From Sulfurospirillum diekertiae (lineage in GTDB: Bacteria; Campylobacterota; Campylobacteria; Campylobacterales; Sulfurospirillaceae): a DNA stretch of 64,000 bases. This document shows, piece by piece, positions 9,488 through 18,024 of this stretch. Positions within the stretch are counted from its first letter, which is position 1, and every line of letters starts with the position of its first letter. Location: NCBI RefSeq assembly GCF_011769985.2, contig NZ_CP039734.2, positions 992,001 through 1,056,000 on the forward strand, read 5' to 3'. The translations under genes were made by a program, and so were the position numbers. The notes beneath the pieces are model-generated. The model worked only from the letters and a program-made list of their open reading frames with translations, made no database searches and was not told where the DNA came from.

Positions 9488-10098
9488 TTTTCAACTTTTC
9501 TATAATTTGTTTTGACACCGAAAAGATCGGACTCAATATTTTTATCATCTTTGAGTACAAAGGTAATGCTTGTGTTGGTAAGTGGGTTTATAATACGAAT
9601 GTTAGAATGATCAATCTTGTAATGTACGATGGTAGTTGCACCCATCATTTGGACTTTATCCTTAAAAAATTCTATATCGCCTGTGGGAGGAAAAACATTT
9701 TTGCCTTGTGGTTTCCATTTCCCAATGAGAGGATTAGGTGCTTCATACAGTATCATTGCTACAACGACAGAGCCAAGAAGTACACAGGCTACAGTGATGA
9801 CAATTTTAGGGTGATGTTTGGGATTCCAGTCTCGCTCTTTCATACATTGGCTCATTTTTTTCAAAACAGATTCGCGCGAGATATTTTGTTTAGGGGCCGA
9901 ACGAGGTTCTTTATAGGTATTTTGACGCTCAGATGTGTTCTCTTCCTCTTCTAATTGACGAAAAAATTCATCTTCTTCCTCTTGATTTAAAGGGTCTTTT
10001 AAAACACGTTTTTTCTTTTTAAGCAGTTTATCGGGATCCATATAATCAAGTGTCTCGTCCTCTTTAACTTCAAAAAATTTCATAAATTTAGAAAACAT
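9484..10098 (-). CDS. Single-pass membrane protein of unknown function
   Basis: 204 residues: a highly charged cytoplasmic N terminus (about 1-105, rich in Glu and Lys), one transmembrane helix (about 108-128; IVITVACVLLGSVVVAMIL), then a small domain beginning PNPLIGKWKP. The C-terminal domain pattern (GKW, DIEFFKDKVQM, YKID) resembles that of the divergent gene at 10254 (PNPLLGKWRT, MEIEFDRKSM, YDVE), so the two are distant paralogues sharing a promoter region. The lipocalin-like beta-strand pattern is only suggestive. The AAGG site before ATG 10098 supports the start. It is coupled to ybaK by a 4-base overlap. Confidence 0.6.
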   Translation of the reverse strand: MFSKFMKFFEVKEDETLDYMDPDKLLKKKKRVLKDPLNQEEEDEFFRQLEEEENTSERQNTYKEPRSAPKQNISRESVLKKMSQCMKERDWNPKHHPKIVITVACVLLGSVVVAMILYEAPNPLIGKWKPQGKNVFPPTGDIEFFKDKVQMMGATTIVHYKIDHSNIRIINPLTNTSITFVLKDDKNIESDLFGVKTNYRKVEK

Positions 10099-10213
10099 TA
10101 TGTACCTTATGTGTTAGTTTTTTTGATTAAAAATTATAGCACTAGAACCTTTTAAGGACGATGAGAGAGCTAAAAAAGCTTACATGTAAAATAAAATAAG
10201 ACCATTTTTAACA

Positions 10214-10222
10214 TGCTATAAT
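10214..10222 (+). promoter_or_regulatory. Extended -10 promoter
   Basis: TGCTATAAT at 10214-10222 is a near-perfect extended -10 element, 32 bases before the ATG at 10254. No convincing -35 hexamer is visible, as is common in Campylobacterota. Confidence 0.45.
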
Positions 10223-10253
10223 GATGAGAGTCTAATCAATAATAAGGTGTTGA

Positions 10254-10718
10254 ATGTTTGATGATAAGAAAATCCAAAAAAAAGATAAATCGAGACAATT
10301 ACAATCTTTAAAACCAAAAACATTGCGTAGGGCAAGGGTATCAAGACCTCGTAAACGTACTCCTCAAAAGCAGGTTCTCAAAAGTCATTTTTTCGTGTTT
10401 AAACTTTTTCTAGGGAGCATTATGGCTGTTGTAATGATACTGGCTCTTAAATATATTATCGAGCCACTTATCAGTCCAAACCCGTTGCTTGGAAAATGGA
10501 GAACACAGACAGCTTTAGGCATTATGGAAATTGAGTTTGATCGAAAGAGTATGTCCTCTTTTGGTACAAAAAATCCTGTAAGTTATGATGTTGAAGAGAA
10601 CAAAGTCATTGTATTTGATGACACGATTAAAGTAGGAAATGCTTATAAAATTATTGATCAGAATACGATTTCTACCGAAGCTGGCGGTTATAAAACAGTG
10701 TATAAAAGGGTGAAGTAA
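10254..10718 (+). CDS. Single-pass membrane protein, distant paralogue of the divergent gene
   Basis: 154 residues: a very basic N terminus (1-48, many Lys/Arg), one transmembrane helix (about 50-70; LFLGSIMAVVMILALKYII) and a compact C-terminal domain opening with PNPLLGKWRT. The order charged tail, helix, PNPLxGKW domain matches the product of 9484-10098. The opposite charge of the two tails (acidic there, basic here) is visible and could let them pair, but that is speculation. Function unknown. Confidence 0.6.
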   Translation: MFDDKKIQKKDKSRQLQSLKPKTLRRARVSRPRKRTPQKQVLKSHFFVFKLFLGSIMAVVMILALKYIIEPLISPNPLLGKWRTQTALGIMEIEFDRKSMSSFGTKNPVSYDVEENKVIVFDDTIKVGNAYKIIDQNTISTEAGGYKTVYKRVK

Positions 10719-10794
10719 TTTTTTTTATAGTCTTCTTGTTCTTATCCAAAGCGATCAATGTGTCAGTGGCTCAAACCTTAATAACACAAGCGTG

Positions 10795-11133
10795 TTAAAG
10801 AGGTCGTATCACAACGTTAAAGGGCATGTTGTTATGTTTTTGGCTTGATGCTCCATGTATTGTAAAGCTATTTTGCATCTCATCAAACTTATATTCTTGA
10901 TAACGCTGTGAAAATCCTGTATGGTACTGGTGAGAATCTAGCTCTCCTATAGTAATAGTATCCACAAATTCTGGATTATTCATATAAAACGTCACTGTTG
11001 CAATCATGGATTCTACAAGGTCATGATTGATATAATAATTTACAGAAAACTTCTCTTTTCCCACGCCGGAATCATAAGCTATTTCGTTTTTATCTAAAAA
11101 TGCTTTCATCATTGCAGTTGCTTCATCGCCCAT
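10795..11133 (-). CDS. Hypothetical protein
   Basis: 112 residues, soluble, no recognised domain. The sequence has a predicted alpha start (GDEATAMMKAFLDKN) followed by beta-rich segments (FSVNYYINHD, SMIATVTFYMNN, NSFTIHG). AGAGG five bases before ATG 11133 supports the start. It stands alone between two convergent or tandem genes with gaps of 76 and 160 bases. Confidence 0.55.
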   Translation of the reverse strand: MGDEATAMMKAFLDKNEIAYDSGVGKEKFSVNYYINHDLVESMIATVTFYMNNPEFVDTITIGELDSHQYHTGFSQRYQEYKFDEMQNSFTIHGASSQKHNNMPFNVVIRPL

Positions 11134-11293
11134 TCAATCCCTCTGATCATTCAAATTTATACAATTTTATACTGTCTAATTCGTATTCTATCTTAAAGAT
11201 TATGGTTAAGGCAATAGGTATATATTCACTTGTACAACAGGCGAATATATAGCCTAAAATAGGTCAATGCGTCATGGATCTTACGGTTTACTA

Positions 11294-11803
11294 TTATCGG
11301 CACAATTTATTCATAACATCATAATTAATTGCCCAAAGACCTTTTTTCTCTTCCTTCGCATTTTTCAAAGCTTTTTCAAGCTCACCAGGATAGGCAGCTT
11401 TTTTATTAATACAGGCAAAACCATCTTCAATCATTTGTAATGAGTAATCAACACTATTTTTATTTACGGTTGCGAGTATTCGTCCCGCTTGATCTTTTTT
11501 GTCTGACTCAACAATAACCTTGTCACCTTTTTTAAAAAACTTAGAAGCATAGTCGCTTGCCAACTTTCCTAATTCTTGGATATCTTTTGCAGGAACACCT
11601 AGTTTTTTAGCATCTCTATTTAGCTTTGCATTACTAAATTTTTCCGGTACATCGATGTAGAGGATTCTAACGGTTTCCTCAGATTGCCCTAACACCATAT
11701 GTAGTGTAGAACTATCAGAAATTTTAGTAACAACGCCAGCACTCTCTATGGCAAGAAGCGGAAATGTTGCGAGTAGAGATACTATGATGAGTTTTTTATA
11801 CAT
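11294..11803 (-). CDS. Secreted staphylococcal-nuclease-like (SNase) protein
   Basis: 169 residues from ATG 11803: a signal peptide (MYKKLIIVSLLATFPLLAIESA), then an SNase-fold domain with VRILYIDVPE (the Arg and acidic residues of the nuclease active site), a D-x-A-G-R segment (KKDQAGRILATV) and the GLWA ending typical of thermonuclease homologues. The key Arg of the second motif is present; the catalytic Glu position is occupied by an acidic residue, so activity is plausible but unproven. ATG 11803 has AAAGG upstream; an earlier start at 11842 would overlap the upstream gene and spoil the signal peptide. Predicted periplasmic. Confidence 0.78.
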   Translation of the reverse strand: MYKKLIIVSLLATFPLLAIESAGVVTKISDSSTLHMVLGQSEETVRILYIDVPEKFSNAKLNRDAKKLGVPAKDIQELGKLASDYASKFFKKGDKVIVESDKKDQAGRILATVNKNSVDYSLQMIEDGFACINKKAAYPGELEKALKNAKEEKKGLWAINYDVMNKLCR

Positions 11804-11813
11804 ATTTATACCT

Positions 11814-12173
11814 TTATTTTTGTTCTTTGTGTGTATTGGCATTTTCGATAGCTTTTTGTGTCTCTTGTTGCATTTCTAATAATTCACTACTGACGGTTTT
11901 TTGAATCGTTGAGAGTGCATCAGATACATTGTTTATTTGGCTGAAATCCATTCCTCTCAGTATGTAAACAAGCATACCAATCATAGCTAAATACCATAGA
12001 AAATTAGGGATACCAAAGGTGTGATTTTTCTCTTTTTTATCCGTTTTGCTTATAAATTGTCCTAATTCTCTATAGATGTTATTTTGGGGTTCATCTTCAC
12101 TGTTTTGAGACTGAGCATTTTTTTGTGAGTATTGACCTAGCAGATCAAGGGTATTGTTCTCTTTATGAAACAT
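11814..12173 (-). CDS. Small single-pass membrane protein, unknown function
   Basis: 119 residues. The N terminus is polar (Gln/Asn-rich). One transmembrane helix lies at about 55-71 (FLWYLAMIGMLVYILRG) and a C-terminal coiled-coil-like helix follows (SSELLEMQQETQKAIENA). It lies 10 bases upstream of the nuclease gene and is likely in the same transcript. No family recognised. Confidence 0.55.
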   Translation of the reverse strand: MFHKENNTLDLLGQYSQKNAQSQNSEDEPQNNIYRELGQFISKTDKKEKNHTFGIPNFLWYLAMIGMLVYILRGMDFSQINNVSDALSTIQKTVSSELLEMQQETQKAIENANTHKEQK

Positions 12174-12453
12174 CTAAAACGCTTTTTTTCTTTAGTTCTG
12201 GACATTGACTCAATAAACGATCATTCATATTTCTGATTTCGTAGTAGATTTGGTTTCATTCTAAAACCATTGGTGAATTATAGCACTTTGGTATCAATCT
12301 TTTAATTTACTATTTAAATAGATAGATATAATACATTATAACAATGTGGTGAAAATTGAGGAATAGGTAACATTAAACCCAAAAGAGTTCATAGATAAGA
12401 TTTTATGAATATTGAAAGTGTTTGTGAAGTTTGATTTTAGAAAGAACGGTGGA

Positions 12454-12524
12454 TGGGGATACAGGATTCGAACCTGTGAATGTCACGACCAAAACGTGAT
12501 GCCTTACCGCTTGGCGAATCCCCA
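12454..12524 (-). tRNA. tRNA-Gln (anticodon TTG)
   Basis: The minus strand starts TGGGGAT and ends ATCCCCA, a perfect 7 bp acceptor stem. The anticodon stem TCACG/CGTGA carries the loop TTTTGGT with TTG. The T arm is ACAGG TTCGAAT CCTGT. The D arm GCC..GGC is present. CCA is not encoded. Confidence 0.93.
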
Positions 12525-12542
12525 AGAAGATTTAGAAATAAC

Positions 12543-12618
<76 letters not shown>

Positions 12619-12623
12619 ATATT

Positions 12624-12694
12624 TTCTCTAAAGGGAATCGAACCCTGATAACTGGATGAAACCAGCTTCTCTTAGCGCTTGGCGATATTCAACC
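12624..12694 (-). pseudogene. Decayed tRNA-like sequence
   Basis: Directly downstream (in transcription) of the tRNA-fMet sequence on the same strand lies a T arm (AGGG TTCGATT CCCT), a D-loop-like CCAAGCGCTAA closely resembling that of the nearby tRNA-Gln, and an anticodon-like hairpin CTGG TTTCAT CCAG. The loop has six bases, the acceptor halves do not pair and the D stem is broken. I read it as a relic of a tRNA gene; a functional but unusual RNA cannot be excluded. Confidence 0.4.
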
Positions 12695-12786
12695 AAGTCG
12701 TTAATTGAGGTGAAATTATAGTCATTTTTAATTTGTTTGTCAAGGGTAATTTACTATAATCATTTAAAATCAATTTTGGAGCGAAA

Positions 12787-13809
12787 ATGCCGATACAAAG
12801 AGTCAAACAAGCGATAGAAGATATCAAGCATGGCAAGATGGTAATGATGGTGGATGATGAAGATAGGGAAAACGAGGGTGACCTTGTTTTTGCAGCAACA
12901 TTTTCGACTCCTGATAAAGTCAACTTTATGGCTTCGGAAGCCAAAGGTTTGATCTGTGCACCTGTTACAGAAGAGATCGCTAATCGTTTGAATCTTAATC
13001 CAATGGTGAAGAACAATGACTCTCAGCACGAAACTGCCTTTACGGTTTCCGTGGATGCTCGTGTGTGTACGACGGGAATTTCTGCGTATGAGCGCGACAT
13101 TACGATCAAAATTCTTGCGGATGCGCTCAGCCAACCTTCCGAGCTTGTTAAACCAGGTCATATCTTCCCACTCATAGCGCGTAAAGGTGGAACACTGGTT
13201 CGTACGGGGCATACAGAGGGTTCGGTTGATCTGTGCCGTTTAGCAGGTCTTTATGAAGTTGCTGTTATTTGTGAAGTGATGAAAGAAGATGGTCACATGG
13301 CACGCCGTGATGATCTAGATATTTTTTGTAAAAAACATGATATGAATATTGTTTACATTTCAGATATTGTGGCGTATCGTATGCAATCAGAGTCATTGGT
13401 GCGAGAAGTATTTTCGTCCAATGCTCAGTTTTTTGGGGCACAAACTCGTAAAATTGATATGGTTGATCATGAAGGAAACCATCATATCGTTTATGCTTTT
13501 GGTGAAATTGGAAAGACGAGTGCAGTGAAGTTTCACCATATTTTGCCAGACAATGAGCTTTTTGCTAATGAAAAAAAATACCAAGGTATTTTAAAAGCGA
13601 TTGAGTATCTTAAAAAGAACAATGGTGTTTTCATTTTTGTCGATAGCGAATACACCACCAACCCAGAACTTCGAGAGTTTGGTATTGGAGCGCAAATTCT
13701 TAAAAAATTGGGCATTGAAAATATTGATCTTATTTCGATTACGTCACGTAAAGATTATGTTGGCTTGTCAGGTTTTGGGCTCAATATCAATCAAGAGATC
13801 GTTCTTTAA
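12787..13809 (+). CDS. ribB: Bifunctional-type RibBA: DHBP synthase with degenerate GTP cyclohydrolase II half
   Basis: 340 residues. Residues 1-200 are 3,4-dihydroxy-2-butanone-4-phosphate synthase (VDDEDRENEGDL, FSTPDKVNFM, RTGHTEGSVDL, HMARRDDL), which makes the four-carbon unit of riboflavin from ribulose 5-phosphate. Residues 210-340 have the GTP cyclohydrolase II fold but lack the zinc-binding cysteines and catalytic motif, so this half is probably not active as RibA. The same arrangement is known in other Campylobacterota. GGAG lies seven bases before the ATG. It heads a plus-strand set with the antiporter and lipoprotein genes. No FMN riboswitch is visible upstream. Confidence 0.9.
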   Translation: MPIQRVKQAIEDIKHGKMVMMVDDEDRENEGDLVFAATFSTPDKVNFMASEAKGLICAPVTEEIANRLNLNPMVKNNDSQHETAFTVSVDARVCTTGISAYERDITIKILADALSQPSELVKPGHIFPLIARKGGTLVRTGHTEGSVDLCRLAGLYEVAVICEVMKEDGHMARRDDLDIFCKKHDMNIVYISDIVAYRMQSESLVREVFSSNAQFFGAQTRKIDMVDHEGNHHIVYAFGEIGKTSAVKFHHILPDNELFANEKKYQGILKAIEYLKKNNGVFIFVDSEYTTNPELREFGIGAQILKKLGIENIDLISITSRKDYVGLSGFGLNINQEIVL

Positions 13810-13831
13810 TCTTTACATGTAAAGGGGTCCC

Positions 13832-15520
13832 ATGGATTTTTTTCTTCTTTCAGCACTAGTACTTTTAGCGGTAACGGCTATTATGGTGACCATCTCCAAA
13901 CATATGGGGCTTGGTTCTATCTTAGGCTTGCTGATTGCGGGAATTATCGTGGGGCCTCATACCCCTGGACCTATTGTTACCAGTGAAGTCGAAAATTTAC
14001 GCCATTTTACGGAATTTGGTGTGGTGATGTTGCTTTTTATCATTGGTCTTGAAATGCAGCCTGCCAAATTATGGTCTATGCGTAAAGAGGTCTTTGGTTT
14101 AGGTTCGCTTCAAGTCATCGTTTCAGGTGTGATTCTTGGGTTTTACATGAGCTTTTTTGTCGATCGTTTGAGTGTAGCAATGCTGTTAGGCTTTACCTTG
14201 GCACTATCTTCGACAGCATTTGTCATGCAGATTTTGCAAGAAAAAGGTAAAGTTAATACAGAGCATGGCAAAAACGCTTTTGCAATTCTCCTCCTTCAAG
14301 ATTTAGCCGTTGTACCTCTTTTAGCTGTACTTCCTTTGCTCTCAATGCAACCAAAAACAACCAATGTTTCATGGTTTGAATCTTTAGCAACCGTGGTTGT
14401 TATGTTTGGACTTTTAATTGTTTTTGGGCGCTATATCATTCCTAAAGCGCTGGATAAAGTGGCTAAACAGCGTAATAAAGATGCTTTTTTACTGCTTACG
14501 TTGCTGAGTGTTGTCCTTTCAGCGTACTTGATGGATCATGCAGGGCTGTCGATGGCACTGGGTGCTTTTTTAATGGGTATGTTTCTCTCTACCTCACGTT
14601 ACAGTTTTCAAATCGAATCGAGCCTTGAGCCTTTTAAAGGTATTTTGATGAGCCTTTTCTTTATTGCGGTGGGTATGTCAATCGATTTTAAAGCTATTAT
14701 GAGTGCCCCTTGGGTTTTTAGCGAACATATTGTGGTTATTTTAGTGCTTAAAGCGTTGATTATCTTTGTGTTGATGCTTGCTTTTGGAGCAACGAAAAGT
14801 GGTGCGATTAAACTAGCTTTTTTACTCAATCAAAGCGGTGAGTTTGGCTTTGTTCTCTTTGGTGCGGCAAAGGCATTGGGGATTATTGACGACCAGCTTT
14901 TTGTTGTCGGCATTGGTGTCATTTCAATTAGTATGCTTTTTACTCCAGTCCTGTATAGCTTTGGGTGTTCGTTAGCGAACAAACTAGCGAAGGTTTCTCA
15001 GTTTTCATACTTTGAAAATGCGAGTATGGAGCAAAAAGTAGTTGTTGCGGGTTATGGAAGCACGGGCAAAGTGATTGCCAAGATGCTTAAAAGTAGTGGC
15101 ATTCCGTTTATGGTGTTTGATATCAATGCCAACGAAGTAGCGCTTGGTCGTAAAGAAGGGTTCCCAGTTTTTTTTGGGGACATTACAGACTTAAAACTGC
15201 TCAATACCATTAAGCTAGATCAAGCTTCAATGATCATTGTCTCGATTGATCATAGTCTTAATGCGATTAAAGTCGTTAAGCATATTAAAGATAACTATCC
15301 GCACATCAAGATTTTAGCACGAGCACTGGATATCAAAGCAATGGACAAGATGCTTTTTGCAGGAGCCAGTTGGGTAATAGCTGAAACGTTAGAAAGTAGC
15401 ATTCGCACGGGCTCAGAAGCACTCAGTCAACTGGGTGTCCAACCAGATGAAATCACTACTTTGTTAGAGTCATTACGTAAAAATGAGTACGAACTTATCC
15501 GCGAGATTACCAAAGCATAA
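13832..15520 (+). CDS. KefB/CPA2-type cation:proton antiporter with RCK domain
   Basis: 562 residues. The first 380 form about 12 membrane helices of the CPA2 family (GLGSILGLLIAGIIVGP, LLFIIGLEMQP, LLQDLAVVPLL). Residues 405-520 form a TrkA-N/RCK nucleotide-binding domain (VVVAGYGSTGKVIAKML with a GxGxxG-like loop, then VFFGDITD). Members of this family exchange K+ or Na+ for H+ and are gated by NAD(H) or glutathione adducts. The start follows AAGGGG. A TTTACATGTAAA copy lies between the ribBA stop and this ribosome binding site. Confidence 0.88.
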   Translation: MDFFLLSALVLLAVTAIMVTISKHMGLGSILGLLIAGIIVGPHTPGPIVTSEVENLRHFTEFGVVMLLFIIGLEMQPAKLWSMRKEVFGLGSLQVIVSGVILGFYMSFFVDRLSVAMLLGFTLALSSTAFVMQILQEKGKVNTEHGKNAFAILLLQDLAVVPLLAVLPLLSMQPKTTNVSWFESLATVVVMFGLLIVFGRYIIPKALDKVAKQRNKDAFLLLTLLSVVLSAYLMDHAGLSMALGAFLMGMFLSTSRYSFQIESSLEPFKGILMSLFFIAVGMSIDFKAIMSAPWVFSEHIVVILVLKALIIFVLMLAFGATKSGAIKLAFLLNQSGEFGFVLFGAAKALGIIDDQLFVVGIGVISISMLFTPVLYSFGCSLANKLAKVSQFSYFENASMEQKVVVAGYGSTGKVIAKMLKSSGIPFMVFDINANEVALGRKEGFPVFFGDITDLKLLNTIKLDQASMIIVSIDHSLNAIKVVKHIKDNYPHIKILARALDIKAMDKMLFAGASWVIAETLESSIRTGSEALSQLGVQPDEITTLLESLRKNEYELIREITKA

Positions 15521-15553
15521 GTCACTTTACATGTAAAAGGAGAAAGAGAAAAA

Positions 15554-16051
15554 ATGAGTCGTTTATCTATTGTTTTATCAACACTTATGAGTAGTATCAT
15601 CATCCTTGGATGTACCCCATCGACACCCAATTCACCCTCAATCAGCGCCGAAACCAATCAAACGAAGAGTGCGGATAATGCTTCTGAAACAACGGCTGTA
15701 CAAAGAGTACAAGAGGTGTATTGGAAGTTGATTGGTGTTGAGGGTAAAGCTGTCATGGAAGATCCTAATGGACGAGAGGCGTATATCATTTTGAAATTAG
15801 AAGACAATCGTCTGCAAGGTTTTGGTGGATGCAATATTTTGCTAGGAAGCTATGAGTTGAATGAAAGCGATCATACCGTACATTTTTTACGTGTTGCTTC
15901 AACCATGATGGCCTGTTCACGAATAGCGGATGAATCTGAATTTTTAAAAGCATTAGAGAAAGTCGATCATTATAAAATCGATGAAGGTGTCCTTCTTCTT
16001 CAAAAAGCGGATAAAACTGTCGCCACATTTGAAGCGTCTTATCAGCCTTGA
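15554..16051 (+). CDS. Lipoprotein with META (HslJ-like) domain
   Basis: 165 residues: a signal peptide with lipobox IILGC (acylated Cys at about 20), a Ser/Thr/Asn-rich linker, then a META domain (VYWKLIGVEG, RLQGFGGCNILLGSYEL, STMMACSR, EFLKALEKVDHYKI). META proteins such as HslJ are envelope stress or heat-associated lipoproteins. GGAG lies 12 bases before the ATG. The 3' end overlaps the convergent truncated-kinase gene by 10 bases. Confidence 0.82.
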   Translation: MSRLSIVLSTLMSSIIILGCTPSTPNSPSISAETNQTKSADNASETTAVQRVQEVYWKLIGVEGKAVMEDPNGREAYIILKLEDNRLQGFGGCNILLGSYELNESDHTVHFLRVASTMMACSRIADESEFLKALEKVDHYKIDEGVLLLQKADKTVATFEASYQP

Positions 16052-16722
16052 GAAGCGTGTAAACAGGAGGCTCTTTGTAAATCTAAAAGGTTTTTTTCGT
16101 GCGATGGAAAGCTTTTTAAAACATGACTCGCTTTCATAAAATCATATTCTGCAAGAAACAGTAATGCTTCCATCTTCTTTTGTAACGTTGTAATCTCTTC
16201 AAGTTGTGTGGACAAAATTGTTTGGTACTCATTGCATGTGCGCACTTTCCGCAATGCTATTTCAATTTCTCCTCGCATAATGGTTAAAGGCGTACGCAGT
16301 TCATGCGATGTTTGGGTATTGAACTCTTTGATGCTTATAAAAGAGTTTTCCAAGCGCTCTAGCATGGCATTAAAGGCAATGGCAAGCTGATTGATCTCAT
16401 CATCACTACAGCGTGTTTTAATGCGTTTAGAGAGCTCTTTTGCGCTTATCATCTGGATGTTCTTCAGCATCTCTTTGAGCGGTTTAAAATACCTGCTCAT
16501 TAAGAAATAGCCCCCAAAACTTGACAATATCACAATAAAGGGCGTCAATAACCACTGTGTTCTTAAAAAGTGTTCAATGGCTTCATGTATCTGAATAACA
16601 CCCGAGTTATTTTCCCTTAGGTTGTGCTCAACATTGATAAAAAGCGCATAGTTAAAGCTGACTAAAACAACGGTTTGAATAAGAAGGTACCATAAAATCA
16701 ATTTGAATTTAATGCTCAACAT
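16042..16722 (-). CDS. Truncated membrane histidine kinase lacking the ATPase domain
   Basis: 226 residues: two membrane helices (about 8-27 and 55-77), a HAMP domain (SRYFKPLKEMLKNIQ) and a HisKA dimerisation domain with the phosphoacceptor His in TSHELRTPL. The reading frame ends about 45 residues later, before any HATPase motif (no N, G1 or G2 box). It can be phosphorylated only in trans, or is a decaying gene. It is last in the overlapping minus-strand operon (14 bases of overlap with the phosphoesterase gene), and no response regulator gene is adjacent. Truncation by an old frameshift or deletion is likely. Confidence 0.75.
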   Translation of the reverse strand: MLSIKFKLILWYLLIQTVVLVSFNYALFINVEHNLRENNSGVIQIHEAIEHFLRTQWLLTPFIVILSSFGGYFLMSRYFKPLKEMLKNIQMISAKELSKRIKTRCSDDEINQLAIAFNAMLERLENSFISIKEFNTQTSHELRTPLTIMRGEIEIALRKVRTCNEYQTILSTQLEEITTLQKKMEALLFLAEYDFMKASHVLKSFPSHEKNLLDLQRASCLHASQG

Positions 16723-17476
16723 GTGCGTCCTTGGTAAGCCGTATAATCACAATTTCACTAGGAACGCGAAAGCGAAAGTTCAATCCCCAACTACCATACC
16801 CCGTAGTGACAAAAATCTGTGTTTTGCCATAACGATGTAAGCCTTGCAGGTAAGGCTGAAAAAGCCTAACAATATACCCAAAAGGATAAATCTGTCCACC
16901 GTGCGTATGACCACTCAGTTGTAAGTCAATAGAGGCATTTTGAGTCAAGCGAATATCTTTGGGTTGATGTGCCAATAAGATAGCAGGTACATCGGGATTG
17001 AGGTTTGTAAAAAGCTCTTTTTCATGGCGTTTGATGCCAAAGTAGTGACTAAAAGCATCGCTCAAACCTACAAATTGCAGGCGATCATCGCCTCTGCAAA
17101 AAGTGAGAACACGATTGTCTAAACGGGTAAAGCCCAGTGCTTCAATCTCTTTGGAGAGGACTTTACATGTAAAAAGAAGATCGTGATTGCCACTGACAAA
17201 ATAGACAGGATGCTTGATCTTTTTTAAAATATCCAGATGCGCTCGTATCTTAGAAGGAAAAGTATCGAATAGATCGCCCGTGAGAGCGACCATTGTGATA
17301 CTCAGTGCATTGATTTTTGCAACTAAGTTTTCAAGCGCATGAAGCGGTGTTTTAGCGTTTACATGTAAATCGCTCAGATGCACCATTGTAAAATTTTCAA
17401 AAGAAGGCGGCAGCTTTTCGATACCAATCGTCATACTTTTAAAATTCAGTTTTTCATACGCTTTTTCAAACATCAT
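16709..17476 (-). CDS. Calcineurin-like metallophosphoesterase (YaeI type)
   Basis: About 255 residues with the full set of metal-binding motifs: HLSDLH, GDLFD, GNHD, AHQP and SGHTHGGQIYP. The order and length match the YaeI/Lpx-like group acting on phosphate esters near the membrane; no signal peptide is visible. Two tandem ATGs (17476, 17473) are possible starts. Two TTTACATGTAAA copies lie inside the gene (17162-17173, 17358-17369). It is cotranscribed with yceI (8-base gap) and overlaps the next gene. Confidence 0.85.
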   Translation of the reverse strand: MMFEKAYEKLNFKSMTIGIEKLPPSFENFTMVHLSDLHVNAKTPLHALENLVAKINALSITMVALTGDLFDTFPSKIRAHLDILKKIKHPVYFVSGNHDLLFTCKVLSKEIEALGFTRLDNRVLTFCRGDDRLQFVGLSDAFSHYFGIKRHEKELFTNLNPDVPAILLAHQPKDIRLTQNASIDLQLSGHTHGGQIYPFGYIVRLFQPYLQGLHRYGKTQIFVTTGYGSWGLNFRFRVPSEIVIIRLTKDAHVEH

Positions 17477-17484
17477 CGCATCTT

Positions 17485-18024
17485 TTAATTTTTTGCCAAC
17501 GTAAGGTCATAAGAGATGGCAACTTCATCACGCACACTTAAGAAGAGAAGGGTTGGAGGCTCAATACCAAAGTCGCTCATTTTGATGTTAAAGCCACCTT
17601 TGAGATTTAAATGATCATTTTGATCGGCGATATCCGCTTTGGTGTCGATCTCTTTGACCTGTTTATTGAGGGTGAGTGTTCCAAAAAGATGGTAGCCATC
17701 CGCCTCTTTTTTGACCTCTTTAAGTTTGAAAGTCGTGCTTGGTTGTGCTTTTACATGTAAAGCTTCGTACATGTGTTCATCACGTTTATCATTTTCACTT
17801 TTAAGATTTAAAAGATCGAGGGAAATATCGCCTTTGAGGGACTCAACGGCATCGTCCATACTGAGCTTTGCCACAACTTGAGAGCTTTTAGGGTTGATAT
17901 TGCTATCACCTAAAATTTCCGTTTGTGCTCCAATAGTGCCTTCTTTGAAACTAAGCTCTTTAGCATACATGCTACCACAAAGTAGAGAAGCGCTTATCAG
18001 TGAAAACGCGATTTTATTGAACAT
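17485..18024 (-). CDS. Periplasmic YceI-family (lipocalin-like) protein
   Basis: About 179 residues from ATG 18024: a signal peptide (MFNKIAFSLISASLLCGSMYA) then a YceI beta-barrel domain (SFKEGTIGAQTEILG, DISLDLLNLKSEN, YHLFGTLTLNKQVKEI, GFNIKMSDFGIEPP). YceI proteins bind isoprenoid or other hydrophobic ligands and are often encoded with b-type cytochromes. AAAGGA lies eight bases before the ATG. The start overlaps the end of the IS-split membrane protein gene by 11 bases, so translation was originally coupled to it. A TTTACATGTAAA copy encodes LHVK within the gene. Confidence 0.85.
   Translation of the reverse strand: MFNKIAFSLISASLLCGSMYAKELSFKEGTIGAQTEILGDSNINPKSSQVVAKLSMDDAVESLKGDISLDLLNLKSENDKRDEHMYEALHVKAQPSTTFKLKEVKKEADGYHLFGTLTLNKQVKEIDTKADIADQNDHLNLKGGFNIKMSDFGIEPPTLLFLSVRDEVAISYDLTLAKN

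Noticed and set aside
9607-9954. Plus-strand open frame opposite the membrane-protein gene
   Set aside because: It lies wholly within the minus-strand gene, lacks a ribosome binding site and shows no domain pattern.
12624-12694. tRNA-Sec because TCA can be read in the loop
   Set aside because: The long variable arm and extended acceptor branch of tRNA-Sec are absent and the stems do not pair.
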